Of a stretch of 64,000 nucleotides of DNA, positions 24,567 to 35,809 are shown piece by piece. The stretch's first letter is position 1. Each line of letters starts with the position of its first letter. Location of the stretch: the NCBI GenBank assembly GCA_023055425.1, contig JALGPY010000034.1:1175584-1239583 (forward strand), read 5' to 3'. A program made the translations under genes and the position numbers. The notes below the pieces were generated by a model. The model made no database searches. It had not been told where the DNA came from and saw only the letters and a list, made by a program, of their open reading frames with translations. Source of the DNA: Linanthus parryae (lineage: Eukaryota; Streptophyta; Magnoliopsida; Ericales; Polemoniaceae).

Positions 24567-26016
24567 CAAGAGGAGAAGACTGCTATTGTAAGGAAGAAAA
24601 ACCAAGATTGAGCAGGAAAATTGACAAGCAATGGTTCAAAAACTGGATAACATGCTGTGTGAAAAACCCAATAAAAGAACATCACAACTCTATTCTGCTT
24701 ACCAATCTCAGTTGCTAGAGGGCTTCTTTCTGTTTCAACTTGAGCATAAACTCATGGGTAGCTCAGTAGAGATAAGCCATGACTAGGTTCAGGTCTCACC
24801 TAATCGACAATTTTGCTAGGGGACTTTTCTAATTATTTCCAATCACATGGTAAGACTCATTTGCTGTCAATGTTTTCCATAAACAAGTTTCATACTAAGA
24901 CGGCTACCCAACAAAATAGAGTACGGACTGACCACTGGTTGAGCAGTTTCGGCTGAAACTCCACCAATTGGACCCATTTGGTTTTGAAACGGTTGAACAG
25001 ATTATCACAAATAGGCCCAAGTAAAATGGATGCATATATGCATATATATTCATCACAGAGCTTCCCCTTTAAAAAACACAGTATATAGGTACACGGGATT
25101 CTACCATAAAAATAAACGGATTTGTTTCAGCCTCCTAGAATCACATAGACATATACAAGGATGGCAGATAGAAACTGGATTGTAATCGATTTGAGTTTTG
25201 CCTGGGATTTGACAAAAAAAGTTGCAACTATGACGTGATTGTCACAGCTCATATGAGTCCTCTATTAAACTGATCATCTATCGTAAGCACAGGTGGCAGA
25301 GTCCCCATCACTGAAATGCCAAAATAAGGATAAAAGATGCTCTTTCCTTAAGTAGGACAATTGTACCAGTATCTCAATTGGGACACATTGGAGGTGCCAT
25401 TACTTGAATAGTACAAGAATATCAAGTACAAGCGTTAAGAGGTCATTCGGATTGTATACTAGATATAAAATAAACCTAGACAAAAGTATGTTTCACCCGT
25501 AACATAACTAGCACTACTCTTTGTTTTACCTGATCAGCCAAGTGCTCACTGTACACGAATATGACATACACACGTTTCGCCTCCTGAAATTCATTGATCT
25601 CCCTTGTTTAACATTCACTAAATTCAGACAGTCTACAAATTAGTAGTTTAGACCCCAACTGATTGGTACAGCTACAAATATTAATCAAAATTACATGAAT
25701 GTCAACATAAATCAGTTAGAGGCTTAGAGCTAAACCTTGCCTATGGATCAAGTTGACGGTGAATTAATTAGATGCTTTTACTTATAGGTTGATAGTCTGA
25801 AAATAGACAGGTTCAATCAAAAGGATATCTGTCATAAACATGTTGAGGATTTCAGGACGTGCATACACAATGGCATTTCAAAAGTAATTGATGTGTTATG
25901 CTATAAAAAAAATAAGGAAACAGACTTATAAACAACGATTAAAATTGCATAACGAAAAAAAGTAGAGCAATCTAGATACCAATACAGATGATTAAACATC
26001 TAGAAAGATAAAGGTA
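24567..26016 (-). other. Probable 3' intron/intergenic of the F-box gene
   Basis: No coding sequence. The stretches around 24640-24780 and 25250-25440 recur near 28490-28620 and 50060-50190. This shows that the 3' flanks of the F-box copies were duplicated together with the genes. Confidence 0.45.
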
Positions 26017-26021
26017 CCTGA

Positions 26022-27188
26022 TTAATTAAGTGAAGCAAGGCTCTCACTATATAAGAAGGTCCGCTGTCTACATGTTGCATGCATTAACTCTGACATGCGT
26101 CCCATACAATCACTACCCTTGATGAAAACTTCTTCATCAGGTCCAATTTTACCTGGTCGCCGCCTACCAGTATGTAGTTTAGACCACGACTGATCAGCAC
26201 CACTACAATCATTCATCACCCAAGCTTGAACCTCAAAGGAAATTTTCCTAGTACCAATCCACTTCTCAGCACAAAGAAATAGTGCGAGAGATCCTTTGTA
26301 ATCAGCAAGATGAACATAAGAACTGAAGTGGTGGAATGGCATCTCAATCCGACTAAACACCTCATCAATCATATCATATCTTAGAATGTATGCATCATTC
26401 TTCAACAAGCCTACATGCCAATGCATGTACCTGTTAAGACATGAGAAGCTACGCAACACATTACCCTTTCCAACCCCCTTAATCCGATAAGGGATCACTA
26501 CAGTCTTTTGTGTCCAGGAATTAGTAGCAGTTGAAAATACATTGACTCGTGCCTTAGTCTCTTCTAGTACTCCTCCTTCTGATGAATCAGTCAGTTTGAT
26601 TTTTGCCACCTTAAAAGAATGGGTGAACGGATCAAAGCAAAATCCAGAGCCATACCATTCACCATTACTGTAGAAGTAAGGCATTTTATATGGACCGTTC
26701 ATCACACAACCACCAATTTTCCTAATCTGTCTGGTGGCAGGGTTCCAAAGGGCATACATTTGGGGCCATGGTGAGAGAGATAGGCAAACAACTCCATTGA
26801 AACAACCCACTATGTGAAATCTTCTAGCTGAAACAACTTCAGGAAAGGTTAGCTTCTCAGACATTTCAACACCAAACCGGAAAGAGAATGTAGGGTCTTT
26901 TGCGCCGTCAACACCACCGCAAGCAGCTGAATTGATCAGCAAAGGGACTCTGTTCTTACTATGGGTGTGTGTAGAGTACAGGACGATGAAGTTACGAGAG
27001 GTGATAAGGGAGTACCAGCGCTTGGAGAGGGATTTGAATCGCAACAGGGATTTCACCGGCAGCCTCACAAGGATCACAATTATCAAATCTTCCGATAATT
27101 CTTCTGCATTTCTTCTTGGATCTTCGACTCCGTCTTCAGAACCAGTAGTACATGGAACAACAAGAAGAGCCGTAGAGGAGTCCATCAT
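26022..27188 (-). CDS. F-box protein with FBA domain, CPR1/CPR30-like
   Basis: 388-residue intact F-box protein, a likely SCF ligase substrate adaptor. The F-box spans about residues 31-67 (LSEDLIIVILVRLPVKSLL, then RFKSLSKRWYSLI). The FBA region shows IVGCFNGVVCLSLS (126-139), LWNPATRQIRKIGG (from 147), then VNVFSTATNSW, YMHWHVG, and the tail FLYSESLASLN. The N-terminal leader MMDSSTALLVVPCTTGSED is shared with the genes at 29493-30608 and 55200-56315, which places it in the same recent subclade. A strong splice donor follows the stop by 4 nt, as in its relatives. No disabling change was seen. Confidence 0.93.
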   Translation of the reverse strand: MMDSSTALLVVPCTTGSEDGVEDPRRNAEELSEDLIIVILVRLPVKSLLRFKSLSKRWYSLITSRNFIVLYSTHTHSKNRVPLLINSAACGGVDGAKDPTFSFRFGVEMSEKLTFPEVVSARRFHIVGCFNGVVCLSLSPWPQMYALWNPATRQIRKIGGCVMNGPYKMPYFYSNGEWYGSGFCFDPFTHSFKVAKIKLTDSSEGGVLEETKARVNVFSTATNSWTQKTVVIPYRIKGVGKGNVLRSFSCLNRYMHWHVGLLKNDAYILRYDMIDEVFSRIEMPFHHFSSYVHLADYKGSLALFLCAEKWIGTRKISFEVQAWVMNDCSGADQSWSKLHTGRRRPGKIGPDEEVFIKGSDCMGRMSELMHATCRQRTFLYSESLASLN

Positions 27189-27189
27189 C

Positions 27190-28740
27190 GTCTCCTCCAG
27201 AGAAGCAGGCGGCGATTTTTTTAGGGTTTCAATTTATTCAGCGTCTATTCACTCATTGCAAGGACAAATTGGGAAATATGAAATTTCGTAAAATTGATTA
27301 CACGGCGGCATTTAAATGACAGTAAAGAAATTTAGTTGTTCCAACAGCCGGTTTCAACAAATGGCTCACCTAACCAACAAACCCGGTTTCAACAAATGGC
27401 TCACCTAACGAACAAGCCCGGTTTCAACAAATGAACTTTCATAATTACTTCTAATCACAAGGTCAGATTCGTTTGTTATCTATGCTTTCCAAATATTATA
27501 AACAAGTATGATACTAAGACACCAACCAAACCAAATGGAGCAAGATCTGACCCTTGGTTGACTAGTTTTAGTTGAAAATCCAGCCGGGAGATTATGCCAA
27601 ATTGCCTCGAGTAAAAAAGATGCAGATATGTAATTTATTTCAGCGCATAACTTAGGTACATGGCTCTAGAATAGTAATACAAACCAAGATGAAATTGTGA
27701 CCTAAACAAATGGCAAATACAAACTATATTTAGTTGAAGAGATTTGAGTTTTGCCTGGGTTTGAACTTTAACGATTGTGAGGGAAATAGTGATCATGGTA
27801 AATCTTCTCCAAAGTGATTATTAAGGACTTGATACAGTTGGTGAATTCATTACAAATGTTTTTTTGGGTATTTCATTATGATGAGACAGCTGTTTTCTCA
27901 TCCTTGGCATGACATGCTTTTTGGTAGAGCGCTATTTGGGGACTGGTCTCAAAGTTCTATTAACATAACGATCCACTTTAGTGTAACTGCATTGAAGGAT
28001 TAAATTTCTATATTTTGAATTGTTATTCAGAACTCTTATTTGGACTATAGAGGCGGCATAGCTGGATTGGAAGAACTTTCTTTTAGTAGTGCAGCTCCAA
28101 CCTCCTATTCTTTCTTTATGGCTAAGCTTATTTATGATGATAAATTCTTAGTTTGGGATTGATATTCAGACAAAGCAAACAAAGTTGTACTTTTTTTACT
28201 TCTGGGTGATTCCAGTGTTACGATAAACGAGTATATAAATTTCACTGGTCTGAACTGCGTATTAGGAATCCATACTTAATAAGCAGATGTTATCTGCACA
28301 TTTGGAAATAAGCAGATGTTTTAATCACTTCATATGTAAATAAGTTTAACAACTTTGGTTTACTCATGTCATCTGAAAACTTCACTATGGATTCCGAAAA
28401 AGGAAATAAAAAACCAGTCCACAACAACAGATCATATATCGCAAATGAAGAAATAACAAGATCGATGACAATAAATACGAATGCTGCCTAAACTGGATTG
28501 AGTGCTGTGTGAAAAGTGAAAAACTTCTGCCAAAGAATATCCCAATTTAATTCTATTTACCAATCTCAGTTGCTTTCAGTTTCAACTTGAGCATAAACTC
28601 CACAATAGCTCAGCACTGGAGATAGCCCGCTTACTACAAAGGGCATTCCTAATTACTGGACAGTTCTTGATGGTCAAACACAATTCTTGCTCTCTTGGAC
28701 AAAGAACACGACAGAGAAAATACGCCCCGGCACTATCCAA
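27190..28740. other. Intergenic, partly duplicated F-box flank
   Basis: No gene seen. A phrase around CCCGGTTTCAACAAATG repeats near 27350, 27388 and 27418. The part around 28030-28170 matches 46640-46820, and 28490-28620 matches 24640-24780. These are remnants of duplicated 3' flanks. Confidence 0.5.
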
Positions 28741-28746
28741 TGTGAC

Positions 28747-30074
28747 AAGGAAGGTCTATCTTCTTCTCACTCCATGAATTTAAACCACCCGAGAATACAC
28801 TGACTAGTGCACTAGTGTCTTCTGATGTATCATTCTTAGCATAAGAGACATTGTTTGTGCTTCATCATCGCATCCAAAGAAAACATAACCCACACCGTAC
28901 CTTCCAAGAATCACGACGAGGTCCACAGATGGTTGAACCAATTTACCTAAACTAAAGTTATTGGTGTCAATCTTATTCCGCTTTACTGAGATGGGCAAGA
29001 AAACCACACTATAAAAACAAACCACAATGTGTACACAGTCTGCGGATATAGGAGTAGTTAATTCCATGGAGACATCATCCAACTGGAAGCAGACAATAGT
29101 CCTTAAGTTCAAGCATTACTTATTGTATTACTTAGAAAAAATTGTTATATATTACTATGTTGGAAACCATTTTGTTTTATGCCATAGGATGGGAGTTTCT
29201 GGTTTATGCATTCTAGTATCCATATGGAGGTCATGCAAGAGTTGGGGCATTACAGATCAGTTAGAGCCTTTTCACTACACCTTGTCTATGGTTGATAATC
29301 TGAGAATAGAGACATGTTCAGTAAACTAGTTCAGAATTTCAGGTGGAGCGTACACATTGACAATTCAAAAAATATGGAAAAAGACCGATAAACAGGGAAT
29401 AATATTGCATAACAATAAAGTAGAGAAATCTCGATACAAATATAGATGATTAAACATTTAGAAACATACCAATCACCGATCGACTTACCTGATTAATTAA
29501 GTAAAGCAAGGGTCTCACTGTATAGGAAGATACGCTGTATCCATGCCGGTCTCACAAACTCTGATATGCGTACCGTACAATCACTACCCTTGATAAAAAC
29601 TTCAGGACCGGCTTTACCAGGTTGTCTACTGGTCTCTACTTTAAACCACGACTGATCAGCACCACTACAATTATTCATCACCCAAGCTTCAACGTCAAAA
29701 GTCAGCCTGTTCTCACGAAGCAATACGGCAAGAGATCCGTTGCAATCAGCAAGAAGAACGGAAGAGTTAAAGTGGGTGAACGGCATCTCAATCCGATTAA
29801 ACATCTCATTGACCATATCATAACTTAGAATGTACGCTTCATTGTCACCCCTTCTTAACATAGCTATATACCAATGCATGTACGTGTTCACACATGAGTA
29901 GCTCCGAATAACATTACCCTCGCCACCCCCATCAATCTGGTAAGGGATCACTACATTCTTACGTACCCACGAGTTAGTCGCAGTCGAGAACACATTGACT
30001 CGTGCCCTAGTCTCCATTCCCCCTTCTTCTAAAGCAGTTAGTTTAATCTGTGCTATCTTAAAAGAATTGTTGAC
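28747..30074. repeat. Single-copy form of the 1328-bp unit amplified at 51798-55781
   Basis: The interval between GTGAC (28742-28746) and the related TTGAC (30070-30074) is exactly 1328 bp, the same period as the array near 51.8-55.8 kb. It holds an FBA fragment, a spacer and the C-terminal half of the F-box gene. This is the unamplified arrangement. Confidence 0.85.
28750..29112 (-). pseudogene. FBA-domain fragment of a different F-box subgroup
   Basis: Reads LDDVSMELTTP, IVVCFYSVVFLPISV, KLVQPSVDLVVILGRYGVGY, then FFGCDDEAQTMSL. The first part matches the gene family's GEVSMNLTLPG and IVGCFNGVVCLSLS motifs. The better preserved copy at 50400-50697 continues with NSWSEKKIDLPCH, a normal FBA segment. 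There is no F-box and no proper start, and the frame breaks near 28800. It is a dead fragment carried in the repeat unit. Confidence 0.65.
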
Positions 30075-30608
30075 CGGATCAAAGCAAAATCCAGAGCCAT
30101 ACCATTAACCATAACCGAAGAAGTTACACAATCTATGTGGGCCATCCATAACACAGTCGCCGATTTCCCTAACCTGTTTGGTGGCAGGGTTCCAAAGGGC
30201 ATACTTTTGAGGGCGTGATGAGAGGGATAAGCAAACGACCCCATTGAAACAACCCACTATGTAACCTCTTGCTACTGAATCAACTCCAGGTAAGGTTTGG
30301 TTCATAGAGACTTCACCAAACAAGAAAGAGAGGGTAGAGCGAGCAAACGAATCGATCAGGAGAGAGACTCTGTTCTTAGTGTTGCTGTGTTCAGAATACA
30401 TGGTGACAAAGTTAGAAGAGGTGATTAGAGAGTACCAGCGCTTGGAGACGGATTTGAACCGCAAGAGGGATTTCACCGGGAGGCTCAACAAGATCAAGAC
30501 TATCAAATCTTCAGACAATAATTCTGCATTTCTTCTTCGATCTTCGTCTTGGTCTTGAGAACCAGTAGTACATGGAACAGCGAGAAGAGCGGTAGAGGGG
30601 TCCACCAT
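29493..30608 (-). pseudogene. F-box/FBA gene with one premature stop
   Basis: 372 codons in one frame, the same length as the intact paralogue at 55200-56315 and very similar throughout. The only disabling change I find is a TAA at 30105-30107 (codon 168), where the paralogue has GAA in the GYGEWYGSGF motif; this is one C-to-A change on the plus strand at 30107. The truncated 167-residue product would keep the F-box but lose most of the FBA domain. A methionine at 30017 could start a 174-residue C-terminal piece. The donor after the stop (TAATCAG/GTAAGT) is retained. Confidence 0.9.
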
Positions 30609-32505
30609 TATCGTCTGCTTCAGGGGGAGACGACTGCGATGTCGAGTTCAATCGAAAAAAAAATAAAAAAAAAATCGACCATGGTGGTGGTGAGAGTGTT
30701 TGGATGAGCGTGCTCTCTCCACTCTCTCATTCTAATCCGATCGAATATTTGACATGATCAGACTTTGATATCAATATGACCTTATATATTCTTTAAATAA
30801 ACTATAAATTTTATGGTTGATTGTTGATTTTACTATCACTCTGTTTGTTTTCTTTCCTCATATTTGACTTTTTTAATTCGTATTTGCGTCAATTTGATCG
30901 GGTTATTTGGATCGTAAAACGATGCGTGTTACGATAAGTTTTTCACCGTGTTATAGAGCAACTTTTACTCTACAACACCACGAAAACATCATCAAAAAAT
31001 TATATCATTTAGCTATCCAAATCCCTGAATAAAGTGATCCGATGAATAGTGAAAATAAATCAAATGAAGAGAAAGAGAAGAAATATAATGCTAGATTTTA
31101 CTACATTGAACAGCATTTATAAATCATAATTTAGCCTATGGATGTCTAATCATTACTATGTATATGGGGGTTTTGAATGTTCTAACACAGAGCTAGCACT
31201 CTGTTCGTCAAACTGCAGATTCGGACGTCTATTTTAAGAACTATAAAGTTGGTTTTCATCAAGTCAGCTCTTACAAGGTTAGAAATTTATGCTTTCTCAT
31301 CTCTCAACCTCTTTTTCCATTTTTGTGAAAATTGTCTGTCAAACTGCAGATTCAAACGTCAAAATGTATTTCAAGAACTATAAAGTTGATTTTCGTCAAG
31401 TATGCTCTTACAGGGTTAGATATTTATGCTATACCATCTCTCAACCTTCTTTTTCCATTTGCTCTGTGAAGATTGTCTTTGAGTTGCTTCTGTAACATGC
31501 TTCCTTCTAAAAGAGAACATAAAAATATCAAAGAATGAGTAATTCGTTGATTATTTCATTTAGATGTTCGAGTTCATATGGAGTATCTGTTTTGTTGTAG
31601 TTTAGTGAGCGAGAATCGGCCAGTCTGTTTATGAAGGCAGTAATTAAAAATGAGTAATAGTTTCCTTCTCCATTCCCTAAAATCCTCACGTAAATTATTT
31701 TAATGACTACCTACTCCATATCACAGCAACATTTAATGTGGCTATAGCGATTGTGGATGGATTGTTGGATTAGGTTTTTCAATATTGTAGAAATTGATGT
31801 GGCACTTTTTACAACAAAATTGTTGTTTAATGAAAGCGGCAAAATAATGCACAACTGAATTAGGGCTAGAAGCGCCAATGGTAAGAAAGGAAGGTGCGAT
31901 GGAAATAGGCTCAGTCACTAGCTCAATGTTGGTTCATCGGTTAAATATAAGCGTAATAGGTACGGATTTGGATATATGCTAATCAGATCAAAGCCCAAAT
32001 GCCACAACCCTGTGTGTGTGTTAATTTACTTGTCCAGTATAGGCGTTACGTTTTCATGTGCATTAGAACTGCATTCTTGCACCTTATATTTCATCATATT
32101 ATTTCTCCGTTGAGGTGTTTTAGTTGGTACCAGTGCCAACAGTTCTATGTTAGTGCGAACCTTTCATTTTTCACTAAATAAAGATAATACCAAGCCCAAG
32201 CTCAATAGTTTAGCCAATTTGGTAGTTGCTTGAATTGTGAGGAAAGTTGTGGGACATCTCTTTGTGGGGCAGAACCAAGAATATTATAAAATTATTTTTT
32301 AGTTAATTATACTCTTATCATAACTTTTGGAAAACTACAATTACCCCTACCTTGATGTGAAACCATTCCTTTCACATTTTCAATTATTGACACCTCACAT
32401 AGCGTGTCTCCCTCCTAAAATGTTTAGAGACCCCTCATCATCTCCTCTGGACTATATTTATTTTATGGAAAGGATCATAACATTTTTACTAACCAAGAGT
32501 GACAG
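30609..32505. other. F-box 5' flank with MITE and short tandem repeat
   Basis: Paralogous to 56316-59080. A roughly 250-bp element of the Stowaway-like group lies at about 30835-31085, with inverted ends around TCTGTTTGTTTTCTTTCCTC and its complement. A two-copy tandem repeat of about 130 bp, with TCAAACTGCAGATTC as landmark, lies at about 31205-31470. The left copy of the F-box 5' untranslated region lacks about 60 bp present near 56335-56395. No gene seen. Confidence 0.55.
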
Positions 32506-32509
32506 CGTT

Positions 32510-33075
32510 ACAAGCTAGTTTATCTTTGTCTAAGCTAGCAACAACTTTCTGAGGGAGATTACAAAATTGGGTTTCTCCAGAGAGCTTGAGGTTAAAGTTG
32601 CATTGAGCAAGGAAGTGTGCAGACCAATTCTACGAACTGGGTTAAAAAATGACCAAACTTTCTGAGTCTTTTAGCAAGTTTTGAAGGCTTTGAGTTCTGT
32701 TGACCCAGCTCTAGTGACCAACTTTGGAGGAATTTAGCGAGTGAGCAAATTTCTGCGAATTTGTAGAGAAGATCATTTTCTTCCAGTTCCCCCTCTGAAG
32801 TTGACTAATGGCACTTTCCAAAGCTTTGAATTCGCATTCTTCAACAGAGGCATCCGTACCCCAATCAACTTAGCTGGTTAAAAACTCGCCAGTTTTTTTT
32901 TCTAGCAATCCAAGACCAGGCATGCGGAGAGGATTTGCAGCAAGCATCACAGTTCACTTTTAAGAAATCAGGTGGAGGTGGACAACAAGTGAGAGAAGAG
33001 CAGCTATTGGGTGGTGCCATTATGAGTCTGCAAAGAGAATTTCTGTTTTGTGGTTTCTGCCCATTATGGCTCAGC
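32510..33075 (-). pseudogene. RNase H-like (RVT_3 type) relic of a LINE
   Basis: The minus strand encodes, across frameshifts, CPPPPDFLKVNCDA, AWSWIARKKNWRVFNQLS, GTDASVEECEFKALESAISQ and SESLVIF. The order W-P-P-K-N-D-A ... SVEExEfxAL is that of the plant LINE RNase H domain (PF13456-like). Several stops and indels are present. The same relic, with different lesions, lies at 59085-59650. Confidence 0.55.
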
Positions 33076-33483
33076 TGATTTGGTCTTCCATTTTGCTTGC
33101 ATCACAGTTGACTTTTAGGGAATGACACTTGGCAGAGTCTATGTTGCAACATCTTCTGTGTTTGGCTTGGTCAAGGTGCCATCAAAATCTTCTGTGTGAT
33201 GAAGGTGCCCTCGTGCTCTTCTCTGTACTAAACGCAGTTCTGTAGTGTGATGCAAAGCTTGAGCAGCTTTTTTTTTTTTTTTGAGGGACATGAGCAGTAT
33301 TCTTTAGTCCCAATCTTTTTTTATTTCTTTCTTTCCAAATAGCTTCACGAATTAGGCCACGATAGATACCCAAGTACTGATCAGTGAGGTTGGTATCTCA
33401 TTTCTTCACCAAAATAAATCTTGTCCAATCTTATAAGCACAACAAGCGGAAGGTGTCAGTTCTAATTTCCCATAACTTGGAAC

Positions 33484-34071
33484 TAGGGATGGCAATGGGT
33501 CGGATCCGGATCGGATCAGGCCGTTCCCGATCCAGATCCAACTAGGATAAATGAGATCCAGATCCGATCCAGATCCATTCGGATCATCATCGAATTCGGA
33601 TCAGATTGGATCGGGTTTCATTTAGCTGATCAAAATCCGATCCGCAGATCCATATAGTACGTGGTCGGATCGGATTCGGATCGCATCGGATCCGACTGAA
33701 GTTTTCAATAATATAGAAAAGATAACGTAATATATAAACACTATTTCATATGCTAAGGCATGTTCGTAAGTTATGAAGCCTAAAAACCAAAAGAAGTAGC
33801 TTTTTATGTCGGAGTTACTATAGTATTCTTCTTGTAAGTGTAGGTAGGGAGGTAATATGGGTATATTTGTAAAACACACATATAAGTCGGATCGGATCGG
33901 GTCGGAACCCGGTGGATCTGCCCTCAGATCCAAATCCAGATCCAAATCCATTCGGGTCCGGCTTTCCAGATCCAAATTTGATCCATTTTCAATTGGATCG
34001 GATTCGGATCCGATTCATTCGGGTCGGATCGCTCGGATCTCATATCGGATCGGATCACATTGCCATCCCTA
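33484..34071. mobile_element. Nonautonomous hAT element (588 bp) with 8-bp target duplication
   Basis: The ends are perfect inverted repeats TAGGGATGGCAATG/CATTGCCATCCCTA, typical of hAT elements. The 8-bp flanks CTTGGAAC are identical (33476-33483 and 34072-34079). The paralogous site near 60052-60066 is an exact empty site with one CTTGGAAC. Both arms are packed with GGATC/GATCC words, which may be subterminal transposase-binding repeats, around an AT-rich core (about 33700-33860). There is no transposase. Confidence 0.95.
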
Positions 34072-34084
34072 CTTGGAACTAGAT

Positions 34085-34390
34085 AGCTCTGGCTAAGGGG
34101 CATTGGAAGAAGATGTGAACAATTTTTTCCTATTTCCAGTAAGCATAAGCTACAGAATTCATGCTCAAAGTGATATCTTAAAGCAGTATTCTCTGAGGCG
34201 GGCATTACCATGGCATAGGTTTATTCTCCACAATAACAGTAAAAATGGCTGACAGCCCCGGATCCTTGTTCTCCAAAATTCTCCTAGGAAAGCACTGTCA
34301 TAAAGATAGCTTTGAGAGTTGAAAGCATCCTCGCCAGCTTCAATTTGAAGATGGACTGCATACATACATTTGCTCAAGAATGTTTCAAAA
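34085..34390 (-). pseudogene. zf-RVT-like LINE relic
   Basis: Minus-strand reading includes EFCSLCLLEIGKNCSHLLPM followed by PLSQSY. This resembles the CPLCgxxxEssxHLfxxCPxxxxxW zinc-binding segment upstream of RNase H in plant LINEs. It precedes the RNase H relic at 32510-33075 in minus order, with the hAT element inserted between them. Paralogous to 60070-60380. Weak but consistent in order. Confidence 0.4.
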
Positions 34391-34696
34391 TTGGGTTACC
34401 CCCTAACATATAAATCATTTCGATAGAACAAGTACATTGCAACAGAAATCTCGGAATTACCAAAAAAGAAACCATGATAAGTGCAAGTGCAAAAGCTTCA
34501 GAACACGAAGTACAGATACAGATTCTAAGCATATACTAGTAAATTATCAGAATTGGTTTCCCTATATCATGTCCAGCTTCTGAAACTTGAAACCCATGCA
34601 TCTGAATACCAGCAGTACCTCGATCCATTTCTCCTGAAAGCTACAATATTTTTGCTCCGCAAGAGTGTATCGATGACAATTGAGATAGATGCATGA

Positions 34697-35809
34697 TCAA
34701 TAAACTGAAGCAAAACTCTCACCGTACATAAAGAAATTACGTGCCACGTTTCTTGTTCCTGGTAACCTTTTGGTTGCACCAGTTTTGGGATCGCACAAGA
34801 AAAGTTTGCTTAGGCCATTGCTTACAACAACCAAGTTAATCTCATCCTTGCTCAAAATCCCTTCTGCATATCCAACCTTCTCTGATGGCCTACAAACTAT
34901 TTGTTGGGACCATTGATTGATACCGCGACAATTATTCATCGTCCATACCTCAAAATAAGTAGGAGAAGTTGAGCCAGTGCGCACACGAACAAACAAGGCA
35001 AGTGATCCTTTGTGACTCCCAAGTCTTGCGAATCCACTTTTTTTGTACGGCAGCTGAATAAAACTAAATGACTCATCAACCATGTCAAAACATAGGATGT
35101 CCTTGTCTCCACTGTATGTGTCCCATGCGCCCCAATACATGTGTGTCCCTACACATATAACGTGCCTCATACCGTCGCTAAAGAATCTTTCATGATCAAC
35201 AGTTAGTTCCTTTGAACTCCAAGAGTTAGCCTTAGACGTAAACATACTAACTCCAATATCAGTGCCCGAAATCGCAATCCGTGCCACCTTAAAATTACTG
35301 GCGTCTTTATTGAAATAAAATCCACATCTATAATACCCATTTTTATAAAAGGGGGGACAATCTCCAGCAATTTGCCTACACTCTTTAGTCGCGGGGTTCC
35401 AGATAACAAACCTTTCCCGCCACATGGATAAAGATAAGCATATTAATCCGTTTGAACAACCCACAACCTCTAACCGATCTACAAGAACTGGAATGGTAAG
35501 ATCTACTGGGACATCAAAGAAATGGAAGTACACGGTGGTAGATGCACCATTGGGGACAAAAGAATGGCATGATATAGAGAATTCATTCTTTTTATGATCA
35601 CTGTCCTTGAAGTCTGTCTGGTGCTTGACCATAAAGTCTTTAGACTTGATAAGGTTGTACCAAAGTTTACAAACGCACTTACACCGTAAACATGTTCTGA
35701 TCGGCAGTCTGACGAGGATTTCTGTAACAACATCATTTGACAACTCTGTCTCTCTGTGTCTGTGATAATGTTCTTCCTCGAGAGAAACTTTTGGAGGTGG
35801 TGCCATCAT
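34697..35809 (-). CDS. Divergent F-box/FBA protein
   Basis: 370-residue intact protein of a second F-box subgroup. The F-box spans about residues 23-60 (LSNDVVTEILVRLPIRTCL, then CKCVCKLWYNLI). FBA motifs are VVGCSNGLICLSLS, IWNPATKECRQIAG, SMFTSKANSWSSKEL, DESFSFIQLPY, GSLALFVR and the tail FMYGESFASVY. A likely SCF substrate adaptor. Tandem methionines at the start leave no real start ambiguity. There is no donor just after the stop, unlike the other subgroup. Its paralogue at 60694-61708 is broken. An upstream noncoding first exon at about 36718-36835 is plausible, with an acceptor-like TTTTTATCGTGTAG shortly before the start. Confidence 0.92.
   Translation of the reverse strand: MMAPPPKVSLEEEHYHRHRETELSNDVVTEILVRLPIRTCLRCKCVCKLWYNLIKSKDFMVKHQTDFKDSDHKKNEFSISCHSFVPNGASTTVYFHFFDVPVDLTIPVLVDRLEVVGCSNGLICLSLSMWRERFVIWNPATKECRQIAGDCPPFYKNGYYRCGFYFNKDASNFKVARIAISGTDIGVSMFTSKANSWSSKELTVDHERFFSDGMRHVICVGTHMYWGAWDTYSGDKDILCFDMVDESFSFIQLPYKKSGFARLGSHKGSLALFVRVRTGSTSPTYFEVWTMNNCRGINQWSQQIVCRPSEKVGYAEGILSKDEINLVVVSNGLSKLFLCDPKTGATKRLPGTRNVARNFFMYGESFASVY

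Noticed and set aside
24751..24800. tRNA-like GGTAGCTCAGTAGAG followed by GGTTCAGGTC
   Set aside because: Resembles A and B boxes, but no cloverleaf can be drawn. Related copies (28610, 45832) diverge freely and the spacing is too short for a tRNA.
33622..34211. Several overlapping open frames rich in SDPIRSD/DLDLDL
   Set aside because: They read through the GGATC repeats of the hAT MITE arms on both strands; they are repeat artefacts.
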